Shown here: positions 19,801-28,041 of the stretch, one piece after another
Numbering within the stretch: the stretch's first letter is position 1
How the letters are laid out: each line of letters begins with the position of its first letter
From: Allomuricauda sp.
GTDB taxonomy: Bacteria > Bacteroidota > Bacteroidia > Flavobacteriales > Flavobacteriaceae
DNA length: 64,000 nt
Assembly: GCF_002699205.1 (NCBI RefSeq)
Contig: NZ_PABT01000033.1
Span: 46,171 to 110,170, forward strand
Reading direction: 5' to 3'
The notes under the pieces: model-generated
Told to the model about the DNA's origin: nothing
The model's input: only the letters and a program-made list of their open reading frames with translations
Database searches by the model: none
Position numbers and translations under genes: made by a program

Positions 19801-20241
19801 GGGGGCAGTGATCCTGAAATCATTACCCGAACTTACAGAATTACAGATGCAGCCGGAAACAGTCTCGATGTAGAGCAGACCATTACCGTAACACCATTTT
19901 CCATATCTACACAACCAACCGACCAGACTGTGGTTGTGGGCAACAATGGAAGTTTTTCAGTAACAGCAGCAAATGTGGATACCTATCAATGGGAGGTAAG
20001 CACGGATGGAGGCAGTAACTTTGTTGCCATTTCCGATGGTTCGGAATATACCGGGACACAAACTGCCAATCTCACCGTGAACACACCAGACTCCAATTAC
20101 AACGGATACATATATCGAGTACTTGTTTCCAATAGCAATGGAGCCTGCACGCCCCTTACTTCGGATGAAGCGACCTTGACCATGAAAACGGGAAGGGTCA
20201 TCACCAATAGAGGCATAACCTTCAGGGTCAATAAAAACTAG
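16834..20241 (+). CDS. Secreted multidomain protein: PA14, TSP3 repeats, C-type lectin, HYR, Ig-like
   Basis: An extracellular protein of 1135 residues. A signal peptide (about 1-36, ending SFAQ) is followed by a jelly-roll-like region (37-190), a PA14 domain (about 215-340, with FYTSSDDGSKLFIDG), calcium-binding thrombospondin-3 repeats (347-372 and 507-640, many DxDxDG units), a further beta domain, a bacterial cadherin-like stretch (655-770), a C-type lectin-like domain (777-920, with EPN and GSWND calcium/sugar motifs), a HYR-type domain (945-1015) and an Ig-like domain (1018-1115). The last 18 residues form a basic tail ending FRVNKN. PA14 and lectin domains suggest binding to polysaccharide or glycoprotein. 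Its size and composition suggest type IX secretion, but I see no standard T9SS sorting domain. It stands alone on the plus strand. Confidence 0.85.
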   Translation: MNTTSFFKKRMNHYPTGWMLLLAFFLLGTFLSFAQTTIWSEDFDSYSNNTQSGTATGSSSSSWTTDRGNRLSVRNNTLRGRNLGSEGTWEVNPIDITGYDFISFSMDTWVNNQNQMENGSDYFIGEYRIDGGTWQEFVNASGSNSDPLDSSYTVNLPTSGNSTLEIRVRMDNNQDNEQYFIDDVTVVGVSGICNGEVDFEFYDSAPSGNTVDNIPTSGYIGSGTYTSFDVDALQAQEDPGDSNSFSIRYSGYIQIDTEGSYTFYTSSDDGSKLFIDGTEVVDNDGAHGNQERSGTISLSAGLHDITVLFFENSGGETLTVQYQGPSISKQNIPFSKLYSNCTAPSTDLDGDGIIDATDIDDDNDGILDVDECGGLGGNYVQTATNLQNFNDASNAEGYPGTTYAYNSTTTYPGQSIISFQFDQIIPIGTTVSVFLSADPVVSDTDMQIQYDDGNWLASANNIPSGAITEITFDVSTSNFNSFRVMAYQIGARVYGASYPGSVDCSTIDTDGDGIPNYQDLDSDGDGIPDNVEAQASTGYIAPSGIDSNNNGLDDAYESGGISSIDSDGDGTPDFMDTDSDDDGTDDTTEAALTLSGSDSDNDGLDNTIDTTTGYGDPGGDIDDPTNSNGTTLMLPDSDSDLGSGGDLDFRDATVDTNDPPTITATGDQQFCPGDTVSVVESVSITDSDSSTLDAVYVQITSNYDVSGDILTLTGTHPNITASWDTSEGRLLLDGPATLAEFEAAVSAVVFQTTATVTSGDTRTFSIVLNEANYLESTGHYYEYVPSLGITWTAARDAAALRTFYGLQGYLATITVQDESDLLGAQAPGAGWIGASDATTEGDWYWVTGPEAGTLFWRGTSGGTAYGYEYWNTGEPNQSGNEDYAHITAPGVGLDGSWNDLSNTGASSGAYQPKGYLVEYGGMPGDPPYPDLAATTSITVESIAPTATAPAPISVYCTDDIPAADITIITDEADNCDPNPTVTFVSDVSDGGSDPEIITRTYRITDAAGNSLDVEQTITVTPFSISTQPTDQTVVVGNNGSFSVTAANVDTYQWEVSTDGGSNFVAISDGSEYTGTQTANLTVNTPDSNYNGYIYRVLVSNSNGACTPLTSDEATLTMKTGRVITNRGITFRVNKN

Positions 20242-20262
20242 GCGTCCGCCAATGTAAACTGA

Positions 20263-22182
20263 TCACTTTACTTTCTTTTCAAAAGAGCCGACCATTTGTT
20301 CTTCGAAAAGTTCTCGGATTTCAGTTAAAACTTCAGGATCATCTATGGTTGATGGCACAGTAAACTCTTTCCCATCGGCAATGGCACGAATCACTTTGCG
20401 CAATATTTTTCCCGAACGGGTTTTTGGCAATCGTTGTGCCACCAAAACTTTTTTCAGGGAGGCCACCGGTCCGATCTCTTTTCTAACATCGTCCACCACT
20501 TCTGCTTGTAATTGAAGGTTTTCAATATCTGCGCCTGCCTTCAAAACGGTTATGGCCAAAGGAATCTGTCCTTTTAGGGCATCTTCTATCCCTACCACGC
20601 AGCATTCGGCCACATCCGGATGTCTGGAGACCACTTCTTCCATTTCGGCCGTGGACAATCGATGTCCCGCCACATTTATAATATCATCGACCCTACCAGT
20701 GATGAATACATAACCGTCCTGATCAATATACCCCCCATCACCTGAAAAATAATAGCCTTCAAACCTGGTTAAATAGCCTTTTACAAATCGTTCGGTATCC
20801 CCCCAAAGATTTGGCAATGTCCCGGGTGGCAAGGGAAGCTTAATGGCAACATAACCTTCTTCGCCCCTATCTGCCTGGGAACCATCCTCCCGCAATATCT
20901 GCACATCGTACCCACATACAGGTTTGGTTGCAGAGCCCGGTTTCACCTCAAAATAATCGTCAAAACCCATCATATTGGCAACAATGGGCCAACCGGTTTC
21001 AGTCTGCCACCAATGGTCAATAACAGGTACTTTCAATTTTTCCTCCGCCCATTTTAAGGTGGAAGCATCACACCGTTCTCCAGCCAAGAACAAATAACGG
21101 AGGTCGCTCATATCAAACTTTTTTATAAAAGAACCTTCGGGATCCTCTTTCTTGATCGCCCGTATGGCAGTTGGTGCGGTGAACATTACTTTCACATCAT
21201 GATCACTGATTACCCGCCAAAAGGCAGAGGCATCCGGGGTACGGACCGGTTTCCCCTCATAAACCACCGTGGTGCAACCATATATCAATGATGCATATAC
21301 AATATAACTGTGGCCTACCACCCAGCCTACATCACTAGCCGCCCAAAATACTTCCCATGGATTTACACCATACACATATTTCATACTATAGTACATGGCC
21401 ACAGCATGCCCACCATTATCCCGAATGATTCCTTTAGGTTTCCCCGTGGTTCCTGATGTATACAATATATATAAGGGATCTGTGGCATCCACCTCAATGC
21501 ATCGAACTGGGTCGGCGATTTTCATCAAAGTAGCATAATCAATATCATTTTCGCCATCAGGACGGGATGCACCTAAGCGTCTGTTATAGACAATAACATG
21601 TTCCGGCGTATGGGAAGCCAGTTTTATGGCTTCGTCAACCATTGGTTTGTACGGAATTATCCTATCCACTTCAATACCTGAGGTTGCCGTAACAACAATT
21701 TTGGGCTTGGCATCATCTATCCGAATGGCCAATTCATGTGGCGCAAAGCCTCCAAATACCACGGAGTGCACCGCACCCAATCGGGCACAGGCCAACATGG
21801 AAATCACTGCTTGCGGTATCATGGGCATGTAAATGATAACCGTATCACCCTTTTCCACCCCCAACCTTTTCATACCTCCTGCCAAACGGCTCACCCGATC
21901 ACGAAGTTCAAAGTAGGTATACTTCTCAATCGTTTGCGTAACTGGAGAATCGTAAATAAGGGCCAGCTCATTGCCCCGCCCATTTTCGATGTGGGAATCA
22001 AGTGCCAGGTAACACGTGTTCAACTTCCCTCCCTTAAACCAACGGTAAAACCCGTTATCATCCTTTGTCAATGCCCTTTGTGGCTTTTGAAACCAATTGA
22101 TATTGGCGGCCTGTTCCATCCAGAAATTCTCGGGATCCTTAATGGAGCGATTGAATTCCTGATCATACATAATCTTCGTCAT
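20263..22182 (-). CDS. Acyl-CoA synthetase, propionyl/acetyl type (PrpE/Acs family)
   Basis: AMP-forming ligase that activates propionate or acetate with CoA. From ATG at 22180-22182 it has 639 residues (MTKIMYDQEF). It shows the P-loop-like YTSGTTGKPKGIIRD, the adenylation motif DHWWQTETGWP, YFSGDGG, and the C-terminal PKTRSGKILRK whose last lysine is the usual acetylation target. The wording after the P-loop (RDNGGHAVA) looks more like PrpE/ACSS3 than Acs, so propionate may be preferred; this is inference. An upstream in-frame ATG at 22230 has AGGAGG almost touching it, too close to work well, and the extra residues are atypical. A palindrome lies upstream at 22244-22263. Confidence 0.9.
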   Translation of the reverse strand: MTKIMYDQEFNRSIKDPENFWMEQAANINWFQKPQRALTKDDNGFYRWFKGGKLNTCYLALDSHIENGRGNELALIYDSPVTQTIEKYTYFELRDRVSRLAGGMKRLGVEKGDTVIIYMPMIPQAVISMLACARLGAVHSVVFGGFAPHELAIRIDDAKPKIVVTATSGIEVDRIIPYKPMVDEAIKLASHTPEHVIVYNRRLGASRPDGENDIDYATLMKIADPVRCIEVDATDPLYILYTSGTTGKPKGIIRDNGGHAVAMYYSMKYVYGVNPWEVFWAASDVGWVVGHSYIVYASLIYGCTTVVYEGKPVRTPDASAFWRVISDHDVKVMFTAPTAIRAIKKEDPEGSFIKKFDMSDLRYLFLAGERCDASTLKWAEEKLKVPVIDHWWQTETGWPIVANMMGFDDYFEVKPGSATKPVCGYDVQILREDGSQADRGEEGYVAIKLPLPPGTLPNLWGDTERFVKGYLTRFEGYYFSGDGGYIDQDGYVFITGRVDDIINVAGHRLSTAEMEEVVSRHPDVAECCVVGIEDALKGQIPLAITVLKAGADIENLQLQAEVVDDVRKEIGPVASLKKVLVAQRLPKTRSGKILRKVIRAIADGKEFTVPSTIDDPEVLTEIRELFEEQMVGSFEKKVK

Positions 22183-22243
22183 TGTAATGTTGTTTGAATA
22201 GTTTTTTTGTGCATGTAATCTTAATAGCATTCCTCCTCATTCC

Positions 22244-22263
22244 ATTTTCAATAAATTGAAAAT
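22244..22263. promoter_or_regulatory. Perfect 9+9 bp palindrome upstream of the acyl-CoA synthetase
   Basis: ATTTTCAAT, two bases, ATTGAAAAT. It lies 62 bp before the chosen synthetase start, where an operator would be expected. No neighbouring regulator gene is visible. Confidence 0.4.
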
Positions 22264-22425
22264 GAAAACTTTGAAACCACTATACATCTAAAGTACTGAT
22301 TTATCCACCCTACTTATCAATAAATTTCGCTAAATTGATATATCTAAATGCATTCAAGATTCCTAAAAAAAGGTGCAGCTATCGAAACCATATGTTTCAA
22401 AATAAAATACATGCACCTTTGCCAC

Positions 22426-22683
22426 ATGATTATTTTTTCAAATCCAAAGCAGCGGTACTACATAAAGGGCATCATACCTTTTGTCATAATTTGGCTGGTA
22501 CTGGGTTGGCATACCTTACTCATTGAGTCCATGACCACTGAATATCAAAATCAGCGACCAGATACGGATATCACAATTACTTGGTGTATTTTTCAGTTTG
22601 CGTCCATAGCTATTTTTCCAATGGACATCACCATAAGTGACATGAAACTGGAGGGAAGAAAAAAAAAAAAAAAAAAACGGTAG
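22426..22683 (+). CDS. Possible small membrane protein ending in a poly-lysine run
   Basis: Weak candidate. From ATG at 22426 it would encode 85 residues with two hydrophobic segments (about 14-35, KGIIPFVIIWLVLGW; and about 53-72) and a tail of six lysines and an arginine made by a run of 19 A. An in-frame ATG at 22348 would add 26 residues. It lies between the acyl-CoA synthetase and tRNA-Gln and is followed by a good terminator. I recognise no family. It could be the decayed end of a larger membrane protein. The rest of the 22183-22998 gap holds the palindrome, terminator and tRNA only. Confidence 0.35.
   Translation: MIIFSNPKQRYYIKGIIPFVIIWLVLGWHTLLIESMTTEYQNQRPDTDITITWCIFQFASIAIFPMDITISDMKLEGRKKKKKKR
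22659..22677 (+). repeat. Homopolymer of 19 A
   Basis: Uninterrupted A run, the longest homopolymer I noticed in the window. It encodes the poly-Lys end of the small ORF. Such a tract is prone to slippage in replication and to length errors in sequencing. Confidence 0.9.
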
Positions 22684-22701
22684 CACTATTCGTTTTCAAA
22701 T

Positions 22702-22735
22702 AAAAAAACCTCCCTTTTCGAAAGGGAGGTTTTTT
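22702..22735. terminator. Bidirectional terminator after tRNA-Gln
   Basis: A-run, stem CCTCCCTTT / AAAGGGAGG with loop TCG, then T-run. On the minus strand it follows the tRNA-Gln 3' end within 2 bp; on the plus strand it would end the small ORF transcript. Confidence 0.9.
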
Positions 22736-22736
22736 G

Positions 22737-22808
22737 TTGGCCTACAAGGACTCGAACCTTGAACGACTGAACCAAAATCAGCTGTGTTACCAATTACACC
22801 ATAGGCCA
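22737..22808 (-). tRNA. tRNA-Gln (anticodon TTG)
   Basis: 72 nt. The acceptor pair TGGCCTA / TAGGCCA has discriminator A; the D arm is GTGT/ACAC; the anticodon stem GCTGA / TCAGT has loop TTTTGGT, giving anticodon TTG; the T arm is CAAGG-TTCGAGT-CCTTG. CCA is not encoded. The U1-A72 pair fits a glutamine tRNA. Confidence 0.97.
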
Positions 22809-22998
22809 GTACCAAAAAGCTACACTTGATTCAGCTTTTGAGCGTGCAAATTTATAACAAAGTTTGGTTTCAACAAATATTTTTGACAAGAATACACGGT
22901 ATTTTTCCGAAGTATTGTTGTTAAAGGTTTTGCAAAAATGTCCAATCTTCTATTCTAGATTTACTAAATTCGCCACAATTCGGTTAACAACCAACTCT

Positions 22999-25900
22999 AT
23001 GTTTGCAAAAGACTTCAAAAAATGGGACACCATCCTTGGATGGGTTTCCTTCGCCATCGCGTTTACAGTTTATGCCCTCACCGTTGAACCCACGGGAAGT
23101 TTTTGGGATGCAGGGGAATACATTTCCACAGCGGCAAAATTGCAGGTTGGTCACCCCCCAGGAGCACCTTTACTACAAATGATCGGTGCGTTCTTTGCCA
23201 TGTTCGCCTTTGGCAACGAGACCAAGATTGCGCTTATGGTAAATGCCGTTTCGGTAGTTTCAAGTGCCTTTGCGGTACTTTTTACTTTTTGGACCATCAC
23301 CAATTTGGTGGGCAAGTTGATATCCAAAAAAAGTGAAATGACCAATAGCATGGCGATCGCTATTTTGGGCAGTGGCCTTGTCGGAGCACTTGCCTTCACC
23401 TTTTCAGACAGTTTTTGGTTCAACGCTGTTGAGACCGAGGTATATGCCATGGCCAGTTTGATCATGGCGTTGCTACTTTGGCTGGGATTAAAATGGACAG
23501 ACAATTTAGACGACCCCAGGGGGCACCGCTGGTTAATACTTATCAGTTTCGTGGTCGGTCTTACCTTCGGTATTCAGTTTATGGGCTTTTTGGCCATTCC
23601 CTCCATAGGCCTGCTCTATTATTTTAAAAAGTACAAGACCACAACGGTGAAGAACTTTCTCTTGGCAAATATTGCCGTGGTGGCCGTCCTTATTTTGGTC
23701 TATAAGTTTTCTTTGACCTATGTACTGAAACTATTTGGCTGGAGCGAAGTGTTCTTTATCAACGAAATCGGCCTTCCTTTTAATTCAGGTTCCATTATTA
23801 TGGGGATTTTGTTTATTGCCGCTTTCTATTTTGGATTGAAATATACCCGAAAACATCATTACTACAATGCCAATATTCTTGTTCTTTGTCTGATGTTCCT
23901 CTTCCTTGGGTTTTCATCTTGGTTGATGCTTCCCATTAGAGCAAATGCAAAAACAGTCGTCAACGAAAATAACCCTGCCGATGCACGTGCCCTATTGGCA
24001 TATTATAATCGAGAACAATATCCTGGTGTTGACAGTCCGGTGTACGGAGCTTATTATTCGGACACCTTTGCACCTTCTGGAGAAGATAGGGATGACAGCC
24101 CCAAGTATGAAAAAGATCTGAAATTGGGTAAATATGTGATTGTAAACCATTACAAAGGCGCCATCCCGGGCCCCAATGAGAAACACGTAGGTATTTTGCC
24201 AAGGATGTGGAGCGACCAGCATGCCGAAAACTATATGCGCTATTTTGGAGCACTGGATTTCCGCATCAAATCCGAATACATTTCCAACAACGATCTTAGG
24301 GAAGCGGTCAATCAATTTAAAACGGCATATTCCCAAGGAGAGCTGGACACCGAGCAATACATTCGGTTCTTGCGTGAGTTCGGGGAATACATCGAGGTGG
24401 AGCCCCCAACATTGGGACAAAACCTGAAATATCTTTTCGAGTTCCAGTTCGGTTATATGTACATGCGGTACTTTATGTGGAATTTTGTCGGAAAACAAAA
24501 CGATATTCAAGGTCGGTACGATGAAAACGGTAATTGGCTCAGTGGCATTAATTTTATTGACAGCATAAGACTGGGAAGTCAAGAAAACCTACCGAGCGAC
24601 TGGAAAAACAACAAAGGGCGGAACACCTATTTCTTCCTCCCATTATTACTCGGCATTCTTGGTATTGTTTTCCAGATTTCGAAAAATCCAAAACAGTTTT
24701 GGGTACTCTTTGTATTCTTTTTGTTTACTGGACTGGCCATTCAGTTCTACACCAATCCCTACATCTTCCAACCTAGGGAACGGGATTATTCCCTGGTAGG
24801 ATCCTTCTATGTTTTCTGTATTTGGATAGGCATTGGGGTGTATGGACTGTTTGAAGAGTTTAAAAAATTGATCTCCGCAAAAATAGCGGCACCGGCCGTC
24901 ACAATATTGTGCCTGTTGGCCGTGCCCTTGTTGATGGCTTTCCAGAATTGGGACGACCATGACCGATCCGGTCGTTATACTGCTCCGGCCACTGCAAAAG
25001 CCTATTTGGATTCGTGCCAAGAAGATGCAGGCGCCATTTTGTTCACCATTGGGGACAACGACACCTTCCCTATCTGGTATGCGCAGGAAATCGAAAATTA
25101 CAGGACCGATGTACGTGTTGTGAACACCAGCCTTTTCGCAACCGATTGGTACATAGACCAAATGAAACGTAAGGCTTATGAAAGCGACCCCATACCTTCC
25201 CAATTGACACATGACAAGTACAGATATGGAACCAGGGACGCGGTATATTATCAGGGCATCACGGAAAATCGTTGGGACATCAAGGATTTCATGAACTGGA
25301 TCGGTAGCGATAAGCCCCAAACCAAATTCAGGCATATCTTGACCAACCAAGGGGCTGATCTAAGCAACTATTCGGAAAGCACCTTGGACATCGTGTACTA
25401 TCCGACCAATAAGATCAGGATTCCCGTCAACAAGAAAAACGTATTGGAAAGTGGGTTGGTAAAAGAAAAGGATTCAGCCCTTATTGTGGATTATATTGAT
25501 ATTGACCTACCAAAAAGTGCGCTTCCAAAAAACAGGATATTGATGTTGGACGTAATTGCCAATAACGATTGGAAACGCCCCATTTATTTTTCTGGGGGAA
25601 GTTTTGATAGTGCCGAATACATTTGGATGAAGGATTACCTCCAACTGGATGGCCTTGTGTACAAACTAGTGCCCATCAAAACTCCGAACAAAAATTCCTT
25701 TGAAATGGGTCGAATCGATTCGGAACTGATGTACGATATTGTTAAAAAATGGGATTGGGGCAACTCTGGTAGCGATAAAATCTACCATGATCCGCAAACA
25801 CGCTCACAAGGATTGTCATTCCGAAGTAATCTGGCCCGTTTGATGGAAACCCTCATTGCCGAAAATAAAATAGACAAGGCCAAGGATGTTATCGATATTG

Positions 25901-26331
25901 CCATGGAGAACATGCCCGTGGAACATTATTATTTCTATGCTTTTGTGGAACCCTTCGTGGATGGTTATTATAAAGTAGGCGAAACGGAAAAGGCAAGAGC
26001 GCTATTCAACAAACTCAAAAAAGTATATCAAGAACATTTGGAATATTACGCCAATATTCCATTGGATGAGCAATACGACAAAATTGACGACATCCTATCA
26101 GATATGCAGGCCTACCGTAGAAACATTGATATCCTCATAGAAAACAACGATAAAGAACTGGCCGAGTCCGAAACAATCATTTTTAATGAATATATAGACA
26201 TGTTCTCGCAGTTCGTCGAGGATGAGGAGGATGTACTGGATGAACCTTTGCCAATAGATCCCGATTTGGAAGATTCCATGTCGCTGGACACTATTGACAG
26301 TGTGCCTGATTCAACACTCCAACAACAATAA
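22999..26331 (+). CDS. DUF2723 polytopic membrane protein, GT-C glycosyltransferase-like
   Basis: A protein of 1110 residues from ATG at 22999; an in-frame TTG frame reaches back to 22864, but MFAKDFKKWD is the usual type of family start. The N-terminal half has about ten to twelve membrane helices. The first loop carries SFWDAGEYIS with D37 and E40, then GHPPGAPL (51-58), hallmarks of DUF2723, the family of eukaryotic TMEM260, a protein O-mannosyltransferase. A large soluble domain (about 650-1000) contains FTIGDNDTFPIWYAQE, and the C-terminus is helical and TPR-like with an acidic end. It probably transfers a sugar from a lipid carrier to exported proteins; the substrate is unknown. It is a monocistronic unit closed by a terminator. 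Confidence 0.85.
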   Translation: MFAKDFKKWDTILGWVSFAIAFTVYALTVEPTGSFWDAGEYISTAAKLQVGHPPGAPLLQMIGAFFAMFAFGNETKIALMVNAVSVVSSAFAVLFTFWTITNLVGKLISKKSEMTNSMAIAILGSGLVGALAFTFSDSFWFNAVETEVYAMASLIMALLLWLGLKWTDNLDDPRGHRWLILISFVVGLTFGIQFMGFLAIPSIGLLYYFKKYKTTTVKNFLLANIAVVAVLILVYKFSLTYVLKLFGWSEVFFINEIGLPFNSGSIIMGILFIAAFYFGLKYTRKHHYYNANILVLCLMFLFLGFSSWLMLPIRANAKTVVNENNPADARALLAYYNREQYPGVDSPVYGAYYSDTFAPSGEDRDDSPKYEKDLKLGKYVIVNHYKGAIPGPNEKHVGILPRMWSDQHAENYMRYFGALDFRIKSEYISNNDLREAVNQFKTAYSQGELDTEQYIRFLREFGEYIEVEPPTLGQNLKYLFEFQFGYMYMRYFMWNFVGKQNDIQGRYDENGNWLSGINFIDSIRLGSQENLPSDWKNNKGRNTYFFLPLLLGILGIVFQISKNPKQFWVLFVFFLFTGLAIQFYTNPYIFQPRERDYSLVGSFYVFCIWIGIGVYGLFEEFKKLISAKIAAPAVTILCLLAVPLLMAFQNWDDHDRSGRYTAPATAKAYLDSCQEDAGAILFTIGDNDTFPIWYAQEIENYRTDVRVVNTSLFATDWYIDQMKRKAYESDPIPSQLTHDKYRYGTRDAVYYQGITENRWDIKDFMNWIGSDKPQTKFRHILTNQGADLSNYSESTLDIVYYPTNKIRIPVNKKNVLESGLVKEKDSALIVDYIDIDLPKSALPKNRILMLDVIANNDWKRPIYFSGGSFDSAEYIWMKDYLQLDGLVYKLVPIKTPNKNSFEMGRIDSELMYDIVKKWDWGNSGSDKIYHDPQTRSQGLSFRSNLARLMETLIAENKIDKAKDVIDIAMENMPVEHYYFYAFVEPFVDGYYKVGETEKARALFNKLKKVYQEHLEYYANIPLDEQYDKIDDILSDMQAYRRNIDILIENNDKELAESETIIFNEYIDMFSQFVEDEEDVLDEPLPIDPDLEDSMSLDTIDSVPDSTLQQQ

Positions 26332-26335
26332 AAAC

Positions 26336-26370
26336 AAAAAAAAAGCGAGGTAAAACCTCGCTTTTTTTTT
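26336..26370. terminator. Bidirectional terminator (DUF2723 gene / thioredoxin-like gene)
   Basis: A-run, stem GCGAGGT / ACCTCGC with loop AAA, then nine T. It lies between two convergent genes and can serve both. Confidence 0.93.
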
Positions 26371-26371
26371 A

Positions 26372-26668
26372 TCAGATATATTCGTTTAAAATCCCGATGA
26401 GGGTATTCGCGTCCTGCTCTCCGCTTTGGCGCCACACCATCTCACCTTTCTTGTAGATCATTAAGGTTGGTAATCCCTTTATTCGAAGTGCTTGGGAAAG
26501 TTCCTTGTTCTTGTCCACGTCAATTTTGATCACCTTGCCCTTATCGCCAAGGGCAGCGGCCACATCACTCAAAACCGAGTGCATGGAAGTGGACTGCTCA
26601 TTCCATTCTGCATAAAAATCTAATAGCACAGGGACTTGTAAATCTATAAGTTCTCCGAATTTGGACAT
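26372..26668 (-). CDS. Thioredoxin-fold protein lacking active-site cysteines
   Basis: A 98-residue protein with the thioredoxin layout: strand VLLDFYAEW (14-22), the active-site position, an acidic/lysine helix, VIKIDVDKN, and the cis-proline loop KGLPTLMIY (Pro67). Where thioredoxins have WCGPC this protein has W22-N-E-Q-S26, and there is no cysteine anywhere in the chain. It cannot do dithiol chemistry. It may be a binding or chaperone-like member. It is convergent with the DUF2723 gene and 86 bp downstream of the broken metallophosphoesterase gene. The fold call is good; the function is unknown. Confidence 0.85.
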   Translation of the reverse strand: MSKFGELIDLQVPVLLDFYAEWNEQSTSMHSVLSDVAAALGDKGKVIKIDVDKNKELSQALRIKGLPTLMIYKKGEMVWRQSGEQDANTLIGILNEYI

Positions 26669-26754
26669 GTATTCTCAGGTTTACAGTCAAAAGTAATAAA
26701 AAATGTGAATGTTTTACAGCAAGTCAGTACTTTGGGCAAAACTTGAATCCAAAT

Positions 26755-27987
26755 TTAGGCAAGGCCCTTCTTTTTTAAGGTAATCACCGTAATTTCAGGC
26801 CAGATACCAAAACGACCAGGGTAACCAATAAATCCGAATCCCCTGTTTACGTTAATAAATTGTCCAAGTTCCTTATAAATGCCAGCCCAATATTTATAGC
26901 GCCATTTCACGGGACTCCATTTTACCCATCCCGGAATTTCCACCCCAAACTGCATACCGTGGGTGTGTCCACTTAAGGTCAAATGAAAATGGTAATCATC
27001 TTGGAGCACCACATCTTCCCAATGTGATGGGTCGTGGCTCAATAGTATTTTAAAGTCGTCGTTGGAAACACCCTCTTTCGCTTTTTGCAGATCCCCAGCT
27101 TTTTTAAATCCTCCCCGGCCCCAATTCTCCACACCGACCAAGGCAATTTTTTCACCGTCCCTTTCCAAAAAACGATTGGAATTCAACAATAGATCAAAGC
27201 CCATTTCTTTTTGCATGGCCTTAAGGTTCTCCAGGTTTTGTGCTTTCTCCTCTTCCGTTTCCCAAACCGCATAATCCCCATAATCGTGATTGCCCAAAAT
27301 GGAATACACACCATCCTTGGCTTCCAAACGGGAAAAAACCTCTTTCCAAGGCTCCAATTCATCCGAGCGATTGTTCACAATATCCCCCGTAAAAAAAATA
27401 ACATCGCTTTTCTGCTCATTCACCAAATTTACCCCGTACTCCACTTTTTTGTAATCATCAAAACTTCCACTGTGCACATCGGAAATTTGAGTAATCTGAT
27501 AGTTGTGGAACGCATCGGGCAGGTCATCAAACTCCAACTCGTACTTTAAAACTTGATAGTTATATTTTCATCGGTACATTCCGTACAGCAAAGCCCCAAA
27601 AGGCAAGGCCGCCAAGCCAAGGGCAATACCACTTATAAATTTTCTCCGGGAAGGAAAATATCCAACATTGGAATCGGATACCCCAACAATTTTGTTATAT
27701 CCGTACCCTATCAATCTCACAATATCTTCCAACAAAAGGAAGAAACCCAAGACCAATGCCAACAAAAAGAAACCTGCAAAAATAGTTCCTGCAACGGCAG
27801 CCGTACCCTTAAATCCTTCACTGGGGTCGTAGGTTATCACTTTTACGGTCAAAAAAATAAGGGTGCCCAAAAACAAAACAATATAAGTCCAGTGAAGCAA
27901 AGGACTTTTAAACAAAGTTTTGAATGCTTGAAAACCATAAATGGCCAACACCACGTAAAGGATGGCCAACACAATAAATCGGGACAT
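26755..27987 (-). pseudogene. Membrane metallophosphoesterase gene interrupted by one in-frame TGA
   Basis: Two reading frames in the same register are separated only by TGA at 27568-27570. The upstream part (27568-27987, 139 residues) has four membrane helices and a Tat-like SRRKFISG segment. The downstream part starts KYNYQVLKYELEFDDLP and contains the calcineurin-like metal motifs ISDVHSG, FTGDIV, GNHD, LLSHDPSHW and SGHTHGMQFG. Joined, they give about 410 residues, the normal size of this membrane-anchored phosphoesterase. A single base change would restore the frame. A TTG at 27535-27537 could start a soluble 260-residue remnant. It is either a recent nonsense mutation, an assembly error, or stop readthrough; I favour the first two. 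Confidence 0.85.
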
Positions 27988-28041
27988 AGAATTTTTTTAC
28001 AAAATTAGAGCTAATATCCTATTTAGCAGTACTTTTTAATT

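Noticed and set aside
20242..20262. Terminator between the secreted protein and the acyl-CoA synthetase
   Set aside because: The TAAACTGATCACTTTA sequence is an imperfect palindrome without a T-run; the genes are only 21 bp apart, and I cannot support a terminator.
22183..22230. Longer acyl-CoA synthetase start with AGGAGG in front
   Set aside because: Only one base separates AGGAGG from the ATG, and the added residues (MLLRLHAQKN) are not family-like.
27568..27570. Selenocysteine or other recoding of the TGA codon
   Set aside because: The position is in a linker after the membrane part, not at a catalytic site, and I see no SECIS-like hairpin directly after it. A plain nonsense change is simpler.
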